Positions 26,773 to 35,309 of a stretch of DNA of 64,000 nucleotides are shown here, in pieces. The stretch comes from Rhodococcus sp. IEGM 1409 (GTDB taxonomy: Bacteria > Actinomycetota > Actinomycetes > Mycobacteriales > Mycobacteriaceae): the NCBI RefSeq assembly GCF_030056735.1, contig NZ_JASHKN010000007.1:236192-300191 (forward strand), given 5' to 3'. Positions within the stretch are counted from its first letter, which is position 1; each line of letters begins with the position of its first letter. The notes beneath the pieces were generated by a model. It saw only the letters and a program-made list of their open reading frames with translations. It had not been told where the DNA came from and did no database searches. A program made the position numbers and the translations under genes.

Positions 26773-27578
26773 GTGACGGGGTATCCGTTCTGTTCGGCGT
26801 CGATGCGGTAACGCTGCACCCATTCGCGGGATCGTCCGTCGCTCTGACGACGCAGCGGCGGGGGTGGGGCCAGTTGTCCGTCGAGACCGAGGGAGATGAG
26901 GGTTTTTGCGACCACGGACTGCGGGTCTTCGGTGAGATCGCGGAACCCGATCTCGATGGGAGAGATGTCCTCCTCCTCGAACCAGCGCTTCCACTGTCGT
27001 TCCTGCTCACCGAGAATCGTCACCAGGTGTGCAATTCCGAGTGCGTTGTAATGCGCACCGTCCGAGAGATTCGGCGGGGTGGCGTCGTCGCGCCAGACCT
27101 GCGTCTGCACGGCGCGCCACATCGACACAGCCTGAGCGACGACATCTTCTCGATAGACGTGGATGAACTGCAGTTCGTGATCGAGGGTGTCATGGAGTGC
27201 GGAACGTAGATCAGTCCCACTGCGCCACGGCAATCCGGCCGCGCGATCGAGCAGGAGCGGCGTCTGATTCCACATCAGCTTGCCACCCCAGACTCCGTTG
27301 GGTGTCCGGCCGAGTTCGAGAAGTTGTGTGCGCCACTGCTCGGAGGTGCGAGTGTCCGGCGTGCCCGGGTGGAACGGGGCGAGCAGACCCAGGACGGACT
27401 CGTCCGTGACGTCCTCGAACCACTGCCTCGGTTGCGGCGATCGAGAGGTCTCGGGGAGGTATTGGAAGAACTCTTCCGGCTCACCTGCGACCCCTGTTGC
27501 GCGCAGGGATTCGACCAGCAAAGTACTGCCGCTGCGCTGCGAAGCGCAGACGAGAAACGAGCGATGGGCCTCCGTCAT
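26769..27578 (-). CDS. stf0: Stf0-family trehalose sulfotransferase
   Basis: 269 residues, close to the 267 of mycobacterial Stf0, which transfers sulfate from PAPS to the 2-position of trehalose, the first step of sulfolipid-1 synthesis. The PAPS-binding 5' loop is CASQRSGSTLLVESL at the N-terminus; GVAGEPEEFFQYLPE carries the conserved acidic residues; VYREDVVAQAVSMWRAVQTQ fits the 3'-phosphate loop. The start was set at MTEAHRS, which gives the expected N-terminus. It heads an operon with cysD and cysNC (ATGA then one-base overlaps). No PKS, PapA or MmpL gene of a sulfolipid pathway is in the window, so the final product is unknown. Confidence 0.87.
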   Translation of the reverse strand: MTEAHRSFLVCASQRSGSTLLVESLRATGVAGEPEEFFQYLPETSRSPQPRQWFEDVTDESVLGLLAPFHPGTPDTRTSEQWRTQLLELGRTPNGVWGGKLMWNQTPLLLDRAAGLPWRSGTDLRSALHDTLDHELQFIHVYREDVVAQAVSMWRAVQTQVWRDDATPPNLSDGAHYNALGIAHLVTILGEQERQWKRWFEEEDISPIEIGFRDLTEDPQSVVAKTLISLGLDGQLAPPPPLRRQSDGRSREWVQRYRIDAEQNGYPVT

Positions 27579-27630
27579 GCGAGCAACGCTAAGGGTGGCC
27601 GGAAACCGCCGCAAGCTGGGAAAATAAACT

Positions 27631-27655
27631 CACGTAGAGGTTAAATCTCGACGTG
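27631..27655. promoter_or_regulatory. Inverted repeat upstream of the stf0-cysDNC operon
   Basis: Arms CACGTAGAG and CTCGACGTG are complementary at 8 of 9 positions around a GTTAAAT centre. A second GTTAAAT occurs 12 bp further on (27659-27665). It lies about 53 bp upstream of the stf0 ATG and is the only evident dyad in the 122-bp gap, so it is the best candidate operator for the sulfation operon. The regulator is unknown. Confidence 0.55.
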
Positions 27656-27700
27656 AAACGTTAAATGTGCGGGTCGCGAAATCTTGCGCTACGGCATGTC

Positions 27701-28642
27701 TTACGCAGTTGTCGCAAGGGCTGCGGCGAGCCCGAAAGCGATGGCCATGAAGACAACTTCACCGATGGCGCGGCGCAGGGATCCGTCCGCGCTCATGCGG
27801 TGTGCCGCACTCGCGACTACCCACGTCCGACGCCACCACCACCCCAGTGCGACGAGTAGTGAGATCGCCACGATCTTGGCGAGGATCACTCGGCCGTATG
27901 CGGTGTCGTAGAAGGCGGAGAGCGAGTCGAGTCGCACGACGGCGTTGACGATACCGGTGACGACCAACGCGAGGACGCAGCGCCAGGCGAGGGCGGAGTA
28001 CTTGGGCAACCAGAGCGCCCACGCACCGCGCGACGGTGCGGCAAGCGCGAGTGCGGCGAGCACGCCGAACCACAAGGCCGAAGCGAGGACGTGAACGGCG
28101 TCGAGGATCGATCCGAAGCTCTGCTGGGCCATGTGGCCGGTGATCGGGCGGGCAGCGAGGGCCAACGCGGAGACGACCAATGCCGGTGCGACGGGAACGG
28201 TCTCGGGATTGGTGAATCCGTAGACGCCGTAGCAGACGACGGCAAACGCGCACGCGATGATCGCGACACCGACGCGGCCGACATTGACCTCCGAGACGAA
28301 AGCGCCGAAGTGCCCGATGGTCAGCGAGGCGACCGGGGCGCCGTCTGCCGCTGCGGCATTGAGTACGAGGAGCGTGATCTCGGCAACGAGCCAGACCGCC
28401 GCCGCCGCGGTGAGCTGGGTCCACATGACAGCGGGGGTTGTTGCCGGGCGGCGTTCACCGCGGCCCATCCAGCCGAGCGTCGCGATACCCAGTGTCAACG
28501 AGCCGCATCCGATTGCGAGAACGCGGACAGTGCTCGACGATTCGGGTCCTGACGGGCTCGCGAGGCCCCAGGCGATCAGGACTCCCAGCAGAGCTGTGGG
28601 TACGGCAAACAGCAACCACCACCTGTTTGCCGTACCCGTCAC
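27701..28642 (-). CDS. CopD-domain copper membrane protein
   Basis: 313 residues from the GTG used, which begins 4 bp after the copC stop; the frame runs open through copC but that stretch is out-of-frame copC. About eight or nine membrane segments. The CopD-like core includes GHFGAFVSEVNVGRV, PITGHMAQQSFGSILDAVHVLASALWFGVLAAL and RVILAKIVAISLLVALG, with histidines in membrane segments that could carry copper. Works with periplasmic CopC, most likely in copper uptake or delivery. Last gene of the YcnI-CopC-CopD set. Confidence 0.86.
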   Translation of the reverse strand: MTGTANRWWLLFAVPTALLGVLIAWGLASPSGPESSSTVRVLAIGCGSLTLGIATLGWMGRGERRPATTPAVMWTQLTAAAAVWLVAEITLLVLNAAAADGAPVASLTIGHFGAFVSEVNVGRVGVAIIACAFAVVCYGVYGFTNPETVPVAPALVVSALALAARPITGHMAQQSFGSILDAVHVLASALWFGVLAALALAAPSRGAWALWLPKYSALAWRCVLALVVTGIVNAVVRLDSLSAFYDTAYGRVILAKIVAISLLVALGWWWRRTWVVASAAHRMSADGSLRRAIGEVVFMAIAFGLAAALATTA

Positions 28643-28646
28643 GCGA

Positions 28647-29165
28647 TCAGCTCGACTTCGGCTTACGGAGCACGAAGAACAGCGCACCGCCGAATACGAC
28701 GACGCCGGCGACGATGAAGATCCACACCGGCATGCTGCCGGACTCCGACTCACCCGTGCTCGACGCGGCGGCAGCGCCGGGAGTTCCCGACCCCGCTTCG
28801 GTGAGGGTGAAGGTCAGGGTTCCGTTGACGGGGTGGCCGTCGGCGGAAGTGACGCGGTACGCGATGGTGTAGACGCCGGTCGGTCCGAGATCGCCGAGGT
28901 CTGCACTGACAGTGGGACCTTCGACAGACGGATCGCTCTTGGTCCAGAGGTTGCCGTCGGGACCGGTGACGGTCAGTGCCGCGAACTGCGCCTGCAGGGC
29001 CTCGTTGAACGTGACCGAAACCTTGTCAGGCGCAACTTGAACGGACGCACCGTTTTCCGGGTTGGAGCCGACCACCGCGGAGTGTGCACTTGCAGTGCCC
29101 ATTCCGAGCATCGTGGCCAGCATCGCGAGCATGCCGACGGCGATGACCTTGATCCGGGTACTCAT
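28647..29165 (-). CDS. CopC-domain copper-binding protein
   Basis: 172 residues: signal peptide (about 1-27, cleavage predicted after GTASA), a CopC beta-sandwich (about 28-125), a Ser/Ala/Gly linker and a C-terminal membrane anchor followed by RKPKSS. The mature N-terminus would be HSAVVGSNP, the usual copper-binding His1. The second site histidine is in SADGHPVNGTLTF. Start and YcnI stop share one base. Holds copper at the outer face of the membrane for CopD. Confidence 0.92.
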   Translation of the reverse strand: MSTRIKVIAVGMLAMLATMLGMGTASAHSAVVGSNPENGASVQVAPDKVSVTFNEALQAQFAALTVTGPDGNLWTKSDPSVEGPTVSADLGDLGPTGVYTIAYRVTSADGHPVNGTLTFTLTEAGSGTPGAAAASSTGESESGSMPVWIFIVAGVVVFGGALFFVLRKPKSS

Positions 29166-29821
29166 CAGCGCTTGCTCCTGACCAGTGCGCCGAGGCCGAG
29201 TGCTGCGCCGAGAGCGCCGAGCACCAGGCCGACGCCGCCGAGCCAGCGAGCAGTGTTGTCCGACGAAGAAGATTCGGATGCAGCGGAAGTCTCGGCAGCA
29301 GGCGCTCCGTGGGCGTCACCGGTGGACGCGGCGAGACTCAGCGTCGGTGCGGGCTTGTCCGGCTCACTGCCGTCGGCAAGTTCTTCCTGATCCCAGTTGA
29401 CGACGTTGCCGTCGCTGTAAGTCTGGACGGCCTTGAACTCGACCTCTTCCTGCTCCGGCAGTGGGCCGGCGGAAAGGACGAACTGCTGGAACTGGCCGGG
29501 TGCGATTCCGACGCCGGGGTCGGCCGTCCACGTCACGGACTTGGCGACCAACGAGGTGGGGTCCTTCTCCACGACGGCGGTCCAGCCGGGCAACGGTTCG
29601 GTACGTGCCGACTTGAGGTCGGGGAGCGCCACCGTCAGCTTGGTGGTCGAAGCGGTGTCGGATTCGGTGGGCACACGGAACGTGAGAACGGAGTATCCGC
29701 CCTGCGTAGCTCCTGGTGCGACGACGCTGACGTGTGCTGAAGCAATTCCGGCGGCCAGCAGCACGGCGCTGCCGGTAGCGACGGTCGTGACAACCGCACG
29801 CGAAATCAGGGTGTTCTTCAT
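29165..29821 (-). CDS. YcnI / DUF1775 copper-binding protein
   Basis: 218 residues: signal peptide ending at GIASA, a DUF1775 domain beginning HVSVVAPGATQGGYSVLTFRVP, where the first histidine is the copper ligand in characterised YcnI proteins, and a C-terminal membrane helix (GGVGLVLGALGAALGLGALV) before RSKR. The order YcnI-CopC-CopD on one strand with one-base or 4-bp spacing is the standard copper-acquisition arrangement of Gram-positive bacteria. No CsoR or CopY-type operator was recognised. Confidence 0.9.
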   Translation of the reverse strand: MKNTLISRAVVTTVATGSAVLLAAGIASAHVSVVAPGATQGGYSVLTFRVPTESDTASTTKLTVALPDLKSARTEPLPGWTAVVEKDPTSLVAKSVTWTADPGVGIAPGQFQQFVLSAGPLPEQEEVEFKAVQTYSDGNVVNWDQEELADGSEPDKPAPTLSLAASTGDAHGAPAAETSAASESSSSDNTARWLGGVGLVLGALGAALGLGALVRSKR

Positions 29822-29873
29822 GTCGGGAAGTGTCCTCTTGGTTTGGTGAAGGGCTGGGGAGTTCTACGAATCT

Positions 29874-30389
29874 TCAGACCAGTGCAGGAGGACCGCGCCG
29901 CGAGATGCTGGCGCGAAGAAGAGCGTCGACGGGTCCGTGATGGATTCCGGTCGAGACGGTGTGGCCGCGGGAAGTGACGGCGGCGGGAGCCAGGGACGCC
30001 AGGACGACGTGTAAAGCGTGGGTGACAACGCGGTAGAGGCGCTCGGCGGCCAGGACCGCCACCGCACAGGCGACGGTGGCACCGGCATGAGCACCGAGCA
30101 TCACCAATCCCGGAGCGGGCGAATGAGCGTGCTCGGAGAGCGTCATGGTGGTGTGCGCGGCCAGCTGACCCAGGCCCAGAGCCAGGATCAGGGCAGCGGG
30201 CCCCCGAGAGAAGGCGGGAAGGGTGGCCGTCACGGCGCCGACGGTTGCGCAGACGGCGAGCAACAGGGTCAGCGACGACGACTGTGGCAGCTCGCCTCCG
30301 CCGATCCCGTGCGCGGCGACAGCGAGAGCAGCCGAAGCGGAACCGACAGATATCCCCCGGAGGGTCGCGGTCTGCTCGGCTGCTCTCAC
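29874..30389 (-). CDS. Histidine-containing membrane protein at head of copper cluster
   Basis: 171 residues, four or five short hydrophobic segments and an unusual number of histidines in loops and helix ends (MTLSEHAHSPAPG, HALHVV, SRGHTVSTGIHHGP). It precedes ycnI by 52 bp on the same strand. I do not recognise the family. Position and histidine content suggest a role in copper handling, by inference. The start ATG is preceded by AGAACAGTGAGAGC with only a weak ribosome-binding match. Confidence 0.68.
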   Translation of the reverse strand: MRAAEQTATLRGISVGSASAALAVAAHGIGGGELPQSSSLTLLLAVCATVGAVTATLPAFSRGPAALILALGLGQLAAHTTMTLSEHAHSPAPGLVMLGAHAGATVACAVAVLAAERLYRVVTHALHVVLASLAPAAVTSRGHTVSTGIHHGPVDALLRASISRRGPPALV

Positions 30390-30403
30390 TGTTCTTCTCA
30401 GGT

Positions 30404-31057
30404 CTAGCGGACGCCGAGACGTGCGAGCAGATCTGCTTCGACGCCGTCGAGTTCGGAAGAAATCGCCTGGTGAGCTGCTTTGCGGCGTGCCTGCGGCATC
30501 TGCTCCGCAGCGCGAACTGCCGTGCTGAGGTCGCCGAGGCGCTCACGGATGGAGGCGGCGAAACGCTGCGTCTCCGCGTCGTCGGGCTTGCGGCTGAGGA
30601 TCTCGGTGACCGAGCTCTCGGCACCGGCGATACGAGCGCTCAACTTCGCGCCGTGACCGGTGTAGTCACCGAGCTGGTCGACGGCGATGCCCATCTTCTG
30701 TGCGCGCGTGGTGTCGAGCTGGGCGCGCACAGCCGTTGCCGCACGGTAGGCGATCGGCAGGAGAACCGGGGCAAGCAGACGTGCCACACCCAGGTACTTA
30801 CGCACCTTGGCGACGGTCAGGCCCTGATTCGCAGCCGCTTTCTCCTGCGCCTTCAGGGTCGCGATCTGCGCCTTTTCGATCTTGTGCTGTGACTCGATCT
30901 CGGCTTTCTCCAGCTTCTTGAGCGACTTGGTCTCGACCTTGTCGCGCTTACGCTGGCTCTTGGCGTTGAGCTTCGCCTCGACCTCAGCCTTGTGCTTGAG
31001 AGCCTTTGCCTCCGCCTTGCGGGTGGCACGAGACTTTCGCTTCTTGAACAACCCCAT
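30404..31057 (-). CDS. DUF6474-family coiled-coil protein
   Basis: 217 residues from the ATG of MGLFKKRKSR; upstream in-frame sequence is intergenic. The first 75 residues are Lys/Ala/Glu-rich and likely coiled coil (KAEAKALKHKAEVEAKLNAK). A short hydrophobic segment (YLGVARLLAPVLLPIAYRAA) follows, then a helical domain ending in ISSELDGVEADLLARLGVR. This matches an uncharacterised family conserved in mycolic-acid bacteria. It is divergent from the TM0106-type nuclease with an 88-bp gap. Role unknown. Confidence 0.78.
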   Translation of the reverse strand: MGLFKKRKSRATRKAEAKALKHKAEVEAKLNAKSQRKRDKVETKSLKKLEKAEIESQHKIEKAQIATLKAQEKAAANQGLTVAKVRKYLGVARLLAPVLLPIAYRAATAVRAQLDTTRAQKMGIAVDQLGDYTGHGAKLSARIAGAESSVTEILSRKPDDAETQRFAASIRERLGDLSTAVRAAEQMPQARRKAAHQAISSELDGVEADLLARLGVR

Positions 31058-31145
31058 CGAAAAGGACCCCGTTTCCAGGTGTTTGTGTGTTGCCAGGTAC
31101 CTGCGCTTCGGCTTCAGCCTAGGGGAGCACATAATCTTCGTCATC

Positions 31146-32738
31146 GTGTGTTCCGTTAACAACCCCGCGCCCCAGCTCCCGATCATCGATTCGGGGGCGT
31201 TGACCCGATGCCGCCATCGGGTGCGTCTGGACGGGTTGTTTCCCGGGAAATCGGCTTCGGAACCCGTCGACACCGGAGTGAAGCAGCGCCAGGATGCCGC
31301 GATCGCGAAGCGCGCGGAGATCGCCGACCTGGTGATCGGTGCTGCTCCCGAGCGTTGGGTGAAGATCAACCCCGATCAATCGGCGTCGGCTCAGGCTCGC
31401 GACACTCTGGCTGCCTGTGAGGCCGGCGCGGACCGGATCTGGGGCGCGGTCTTGCCGGTCGAGCGCGATACCGGCCGCAAAGGCCGATGCGAAATGCTCA
31501 TCCGTGACGACGAGGGCGGCGGGTACATCCCCGTCATCGTCGTCAATCACAAGGTGACCGATCCCGGCCAGGGCGCGATCACCTCGGGGCTCTTCGAATG
31601 GGAGCCAGCGGTCGATCCCAAACGCAAGGTCCGCAGTCAGGTCCGCGATCAGATGCGTGTCGCGCAGGTCTACCGGATGCTCGAGCGTCGCGGGCTGGCG
31701 AGCCCGTCGCTGACGGCAGGCGCGATCGGATACAACGGAGACTGCATCCTCGTCCACGACCTCAGCGCCATTCTCGACGATTACGACGAGCGTTTCGCCG
31801 ACCGTATCGCTGTTGCCCGCGGTGAGGTGCTGACGTCTCCTTCACAGGTGAGCGAGTGCAAATCGTGCCCGTGGTGGACCGAATGCAAGCAGGAGTTGGT
31901 CCGCAACCGCGACGTCAGCCTCGTGGCTGTCGGATCGCGAGCCGAGCTTCTGCGCGACGTCGGCTGCAACACGATCGATCAGCTGGCCGCCTGGGAAGGT
32001 GAGCCGCTCGAGGATTGGCCGCACGGAAATTTCGACGACGCAGTCGTGATCGCCAAGGCGTGGTTGGTGGATGCTCCGTTGGTGCGGCGGTTCGAGAAGA
32101 TCTCGGTGACTCGGGCGGACATCGAGATCGACGTCGACATGGAGAGCTATCAGGAGCACGGCGCATACCTGTGGGGAACGTTGCTCAATGTCGGTGGCTT
32201 CTCGATGTATCGAGGATTTGCGACGTGGGATCCGTTGCCGACGCGTGACGAGGCGCGGTCGTTCGCGGAGTTCTGGGGTTGGCTGACGGCGGAGCGCGCC
32301 GCGGCCGCGGCTTCGGGCAAAACCTTTGCTGCATACTGCTATTCGCGTTCGGCCGAGGACAAGTGGTTGTTGGACTCGGCACGTAGGTTTGCCGGTGAAC
32401 CCGGGATTCCGAGCAAGGACGAGATCCGCGAGTTCATCGACAGTCCACAGTGGGTCGACATCTATCAAGCGGTGAGTGATCAGTTCATTTGCCCAAACGG
32501 TAAGGGACTCAAGAAGATTGCCCCCGTCGCCGGGTTCAACTGGCGTGACGCCGAAGCGGGTGGTGAAGCGTCGATGGCGTGGTACCGCGAGGCGGTCGGC
32601 TACGACGGTGAGCCGGACGAGACGCAACGGACACGCATCCTGCAGTACAACGAGGACGACGTCATCGCCACCAAGGTTCTTCGTGAGTGGATGACGGACC
32701 GCGCGGAGAAGGAAGTTCCACTCGCATCCGAACTCTGA
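31146..32738 (+). CDS. TM0106-family RecB-like nuclease
   Basis: 530 residues from GTG (VCSVNNPAPQL). The N-terminal half is RecB/Cas4-like, with SLTAGAIGYNGDCILVHDL and a cysteine cluster CKSCPWWTECKQ that probably helps hold an iron-sulfur cluster. The C-terminal half is an RNase H-like DEDD exonuclease: IEIDVDMES (first acidic pair) and ILQYNEDDVIATKVL (late acidic residues). The family is widespread in actinobacteria and presumed to act in DNA repair or nucleic-acid processing; the substrate is not known. It is not part of a recognisable defence island here. Confidence 0.86.
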   Translation: MCSVNNPAPQLPIIDSGALTRCRHRVRLDGLFPGKSASEPVDTGVKQRQDAAIAKRAEIADLVIGAAPERWVKINPDQSASAQARDTLAACEAGADRIWGAVLPVERDTGRKGRCEMLIRDDEGGGYIPVIVVNHKVTDPGQGAITSGLFEWEPAVDPKRKVRSQVRDQMRVAQVYRMLERRGLASPSLTAGAIGYNGDCILVHDLSAILDDYDERFADRIAVARGEVLTSPSQVSECKSCPWWTECKQELVRNRDVSLVAVGSRAELLRDVGCNTIDQLAAWEGEPLEDWPHGNFDDAVVIAKAWLVDAPLVRRFEKISVTRADIEIDVDMESYQEHGAYLWGTLLNVGGFSMYRGFATWDPLPTRDEARSFAEFWGWLTAERAAAAASGKTFAAYCYSRSAEDKWLLDSARRFAGEPGIPSKDEIREFIDSPQWVDIYQAVSDQFICPNGKGLKKIAPVAGFNWRDAEAGGEASMAWYREAVGYDGEPDETQRTRILQYNEDDVIATKVLREWMTDRAEKEVPLASEL

Positions 32739-32878
32739 GGACTTGATATTTTCAGCCCTGAATCGCCCAAATGTCTGAATTAAGTGAGCAATAGGGGCTT
32801 CTTCGGTTGCAATTGTCGGCCTGTCTGCGACACTGAGTCACATTGACGTCGGCTTTGCGTGCGCGGGAGGCATACCGA

Positions 32879-35258
32879 ATGCTGAGCAGGTTAGCTGCAT
32901 TGAGAACCGACGCGGATCTGTCGGAACTCGAGCGGCGAGACCTGTTTGCTCGCCAAATACTTCAAGTGTCGACCGTGTCGCCACTCGCGAATTTGACCAA
33001 CGTCTTCAGCACGATTGCGTTGCTCGTCTACGTTGTCCCTCCGGGGCATGGGAAATTCCAATTGGTGTGGGGCACTGTGGCCCTGGTAGTAATTCTCAAT
33101 TCAGTGCGCATGTGGATGCCCCGTGTGATGCAGCGGGACAGGTACTCTCCGAAACGCTCGACCTCGCACGACTACTGGATAATGATGGCCGAGACTGTTG
33201 TTCTCGGTGTGCTGCTCACCGTATTTGCTGCGGCCATGCTTCCCGTGATCGACAGCTCCCGGAAACTTGTGCTGATTTCCTCGATCGCCGGAGTGATGGG
33301 CGCCGGCTCTGTTGCACTGTCGACCCTTCGCTCCCTGGGATTGACCTGGATTTGGGTGCACAGCATCGGGCTTCTGATTGTCATCGTGCCCCAATGGACT
33401 GTCGGGTACCTGGTCCTGTCCTTTCAGCTCGTCACCTATTCGGTGGCCCTTTCGATCAGTGTCGTCTACCTGTCGTCGACGTTCCGAAGCCGTTGTCTGG
33501 CCGAATTTGCTGCGGCAGCCGAACGTCAAACAGTCGAACTGCTTCTCGACGATTTCGAAGGCGGGGCGCGGGACTGGCTGTGGGAAATCGACGTTGACCG
33601 CAAGCTGTCCCACGCTTCACCTCGGCTGGCGCAGGTCACCGGAATTCCCCTGGCGGACTTGCGCGAACGTCCGGTAGAGGCAATTCTGGGCCGGCTCGAG
33701 GTTCAGAAATCCGCGGTCGGCCGCGATGCGATTGCCAGGATCAGCGGACACTTGGAGGGAGTGCTTCCGTTTCGCGACATCGCGGTGCCGGTGCGGGTGG
33801 CTGGGGCCGATCTATGGTGGTCCCTGTCGGGGAATCCGAGGCTTTCGGCAGATAATCTGCTGCTGGGTTGGCGCGGGGTGGGTTCCGACATCACCGAAAG
33901 GTACAAGTACGAGCAGCGGATACTGTGGCTGGCTGCAACGGACGCTTTGACCGGGTTGCCGAACAGGCGATCATTCGGTTCGGAACTGCAATCCGCCGTC
34001 GAGTCCGTCAGGGAGGGGCTCAGGTGTATGTCGGAATTCTCGATCTGGACAACTTCAAATCGGTGAACGACACGCTCGGACATCCGGTCGGCGACAAGCT
34101 GTTGATTCAGGTCGCAGCGAGACTGAGCCGAGCCCTCGAAGGTTCGATGTGCGCGCGGATCGGTGGCGACGAATTCGGGTTGATCGTGCGTCGACGCGAC
34201 GCGACGGCATGGGCCAGGGGCGGGGCGATAGGGGAGCGGTATTCGAGCGCTGCATGCAAGCCTTACGGGATCCGTTTCACATCAACGGAAATCGGATCGA
34301 AATACATGCGACCGTCGGGTATTGCACTGCGCCTTCCGACTCGACTGACGTTGATACCCTGGTGATGTTCGCCGACCTGGCTCTGTACGAAGCGAAGGCC
34401 GCGGGAAAGCGTCGTGTCGGACGATTTTCTCCTTCGTTGCGGGCTCAGGCGAACCAGCGAGCTTCTGCGTTGCAGGAGCTTGGTCAGGCAATCGACTCGC
34501 GGGAGTTCGAACTGTACTTCCAGCCCCAGGTACTGGCCGCGTCCGGTCGAATCATCGGTTTCGAGGCGTTGGTGCGGTGGAATCATCCGACACGAGGTTT
34601 GCTGTCACCGGACCAGTTCATCGGTGTAGCCGAGGAAACCGGCTTGATAGTTCCACTCGGCATTCAGGTACTGCAGATGGCATGCGACGAGGCGATGCGT
34701 TGGTCCTCGGATATCTTTGTCGCTGTCAATGTCTCGCCAACGCAATTGGTTTCGTCCGGGTTCGGTTCGGCTGTCTTGGCGGCGTTGGAAATATCTGGGC
34801 TGCCGAGCAGACGCCTCCAACTCGAAATCACCGAGACCGGTGCTGTGGACGAGTTGGAGATCGAAGAACTGGAACAGCTTCGTTCCGTGGGAATTGCCAT
34901 TTCCCTGGACGACTTCGGAACGGGCTATTCGTCATTCGAGAGCTTGAAGAAACTGCCGTTGGACATCCTCAAGATCGACAAGTCGTTCATCGCCGAGTGG
35001 AACGACGACGACTCGGCAGTGGTGAAGTCGGTGGTAGAGGTTGCCAAGGCGCTGGGCATGCAGTCGCTGGCGGAGGGGGTGGAAACGGCGGAGCAGTTGC
35101 AACTGCTGCGCGACGCCGGGTGTGAAGTGATCCAGGGTTTCTACATCAGCAGGCCTCAGCCGGCCGTGCACGTTGCCCAGTACTTGTCCGCTGCCGTCCA
35201 GGCATCGGGCGAGTTCGTGCATTCGTTCGGCGGCGCCAGTACGCGGGACGGACACTGA
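32879..35258 (+). pseudogene. Membrane PAS-GGDEF-EAL cyclic-di-GMP protein, two frameshifts
   Basis: Reading across frames gives about 790 residues: five or so N-terminal membrane segments, a PAS domain (LLDDFEGGARDWLWEIDVD), a GGDEF domain (TDALTGLPNRRSF, then LDLDNFKSVNDTLGH and RIGGDEFGLIV) and an EAL domain (GFEALVRWNHP, DDFGTGYSS, KIDKSF). Active-site motifs of both c-di-GMP domains are intact. The frame shifts once in a G4 run at 34015-34018 and again near a G4 run at 34231-34234; adding one G at each restores the full protein. As given, the first frame stops at 34066 within GGDEF. The start uses GGGAGG with 9-nt spacing. Either a recent pseudogene or homopolymer sequence errors. Confidence 0.85.
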
Positions 35259-35264
35259 CGAGCG

Positions 35265-35297
35265 AAGGGCCGCTGCAAGAAATCTGCAGCGGCCCTT
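35265..35297. terminator. Strong bidirectional terminator hairpin
   Basis: AAGGGCCGCTGCA (35265-35277) and TGCAGCGGCCCTT (35285-35297) form a perfect 13-bp stem with a 7-nt loop, between the 3' ends of the GGDEF-EAL gene and the convergent SDR gene. Confidence 0.93.
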
Positions 35298-35309
35298 GCT
35301 ATTCGATCT

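Noticed and set aside
25858-26994. Longer version of CysD
   Set aside because: The added 74 residues are the stf0 gene read in another frame; the coupled ATG at 26772 gives a standard CysD.
34015-34234. Phase-variable switch in the GGDEF-EAL gene
   Set aside because: Runs of four Gs are too short for normal slipped-strand phase variation; decay or sequence error explains it better.
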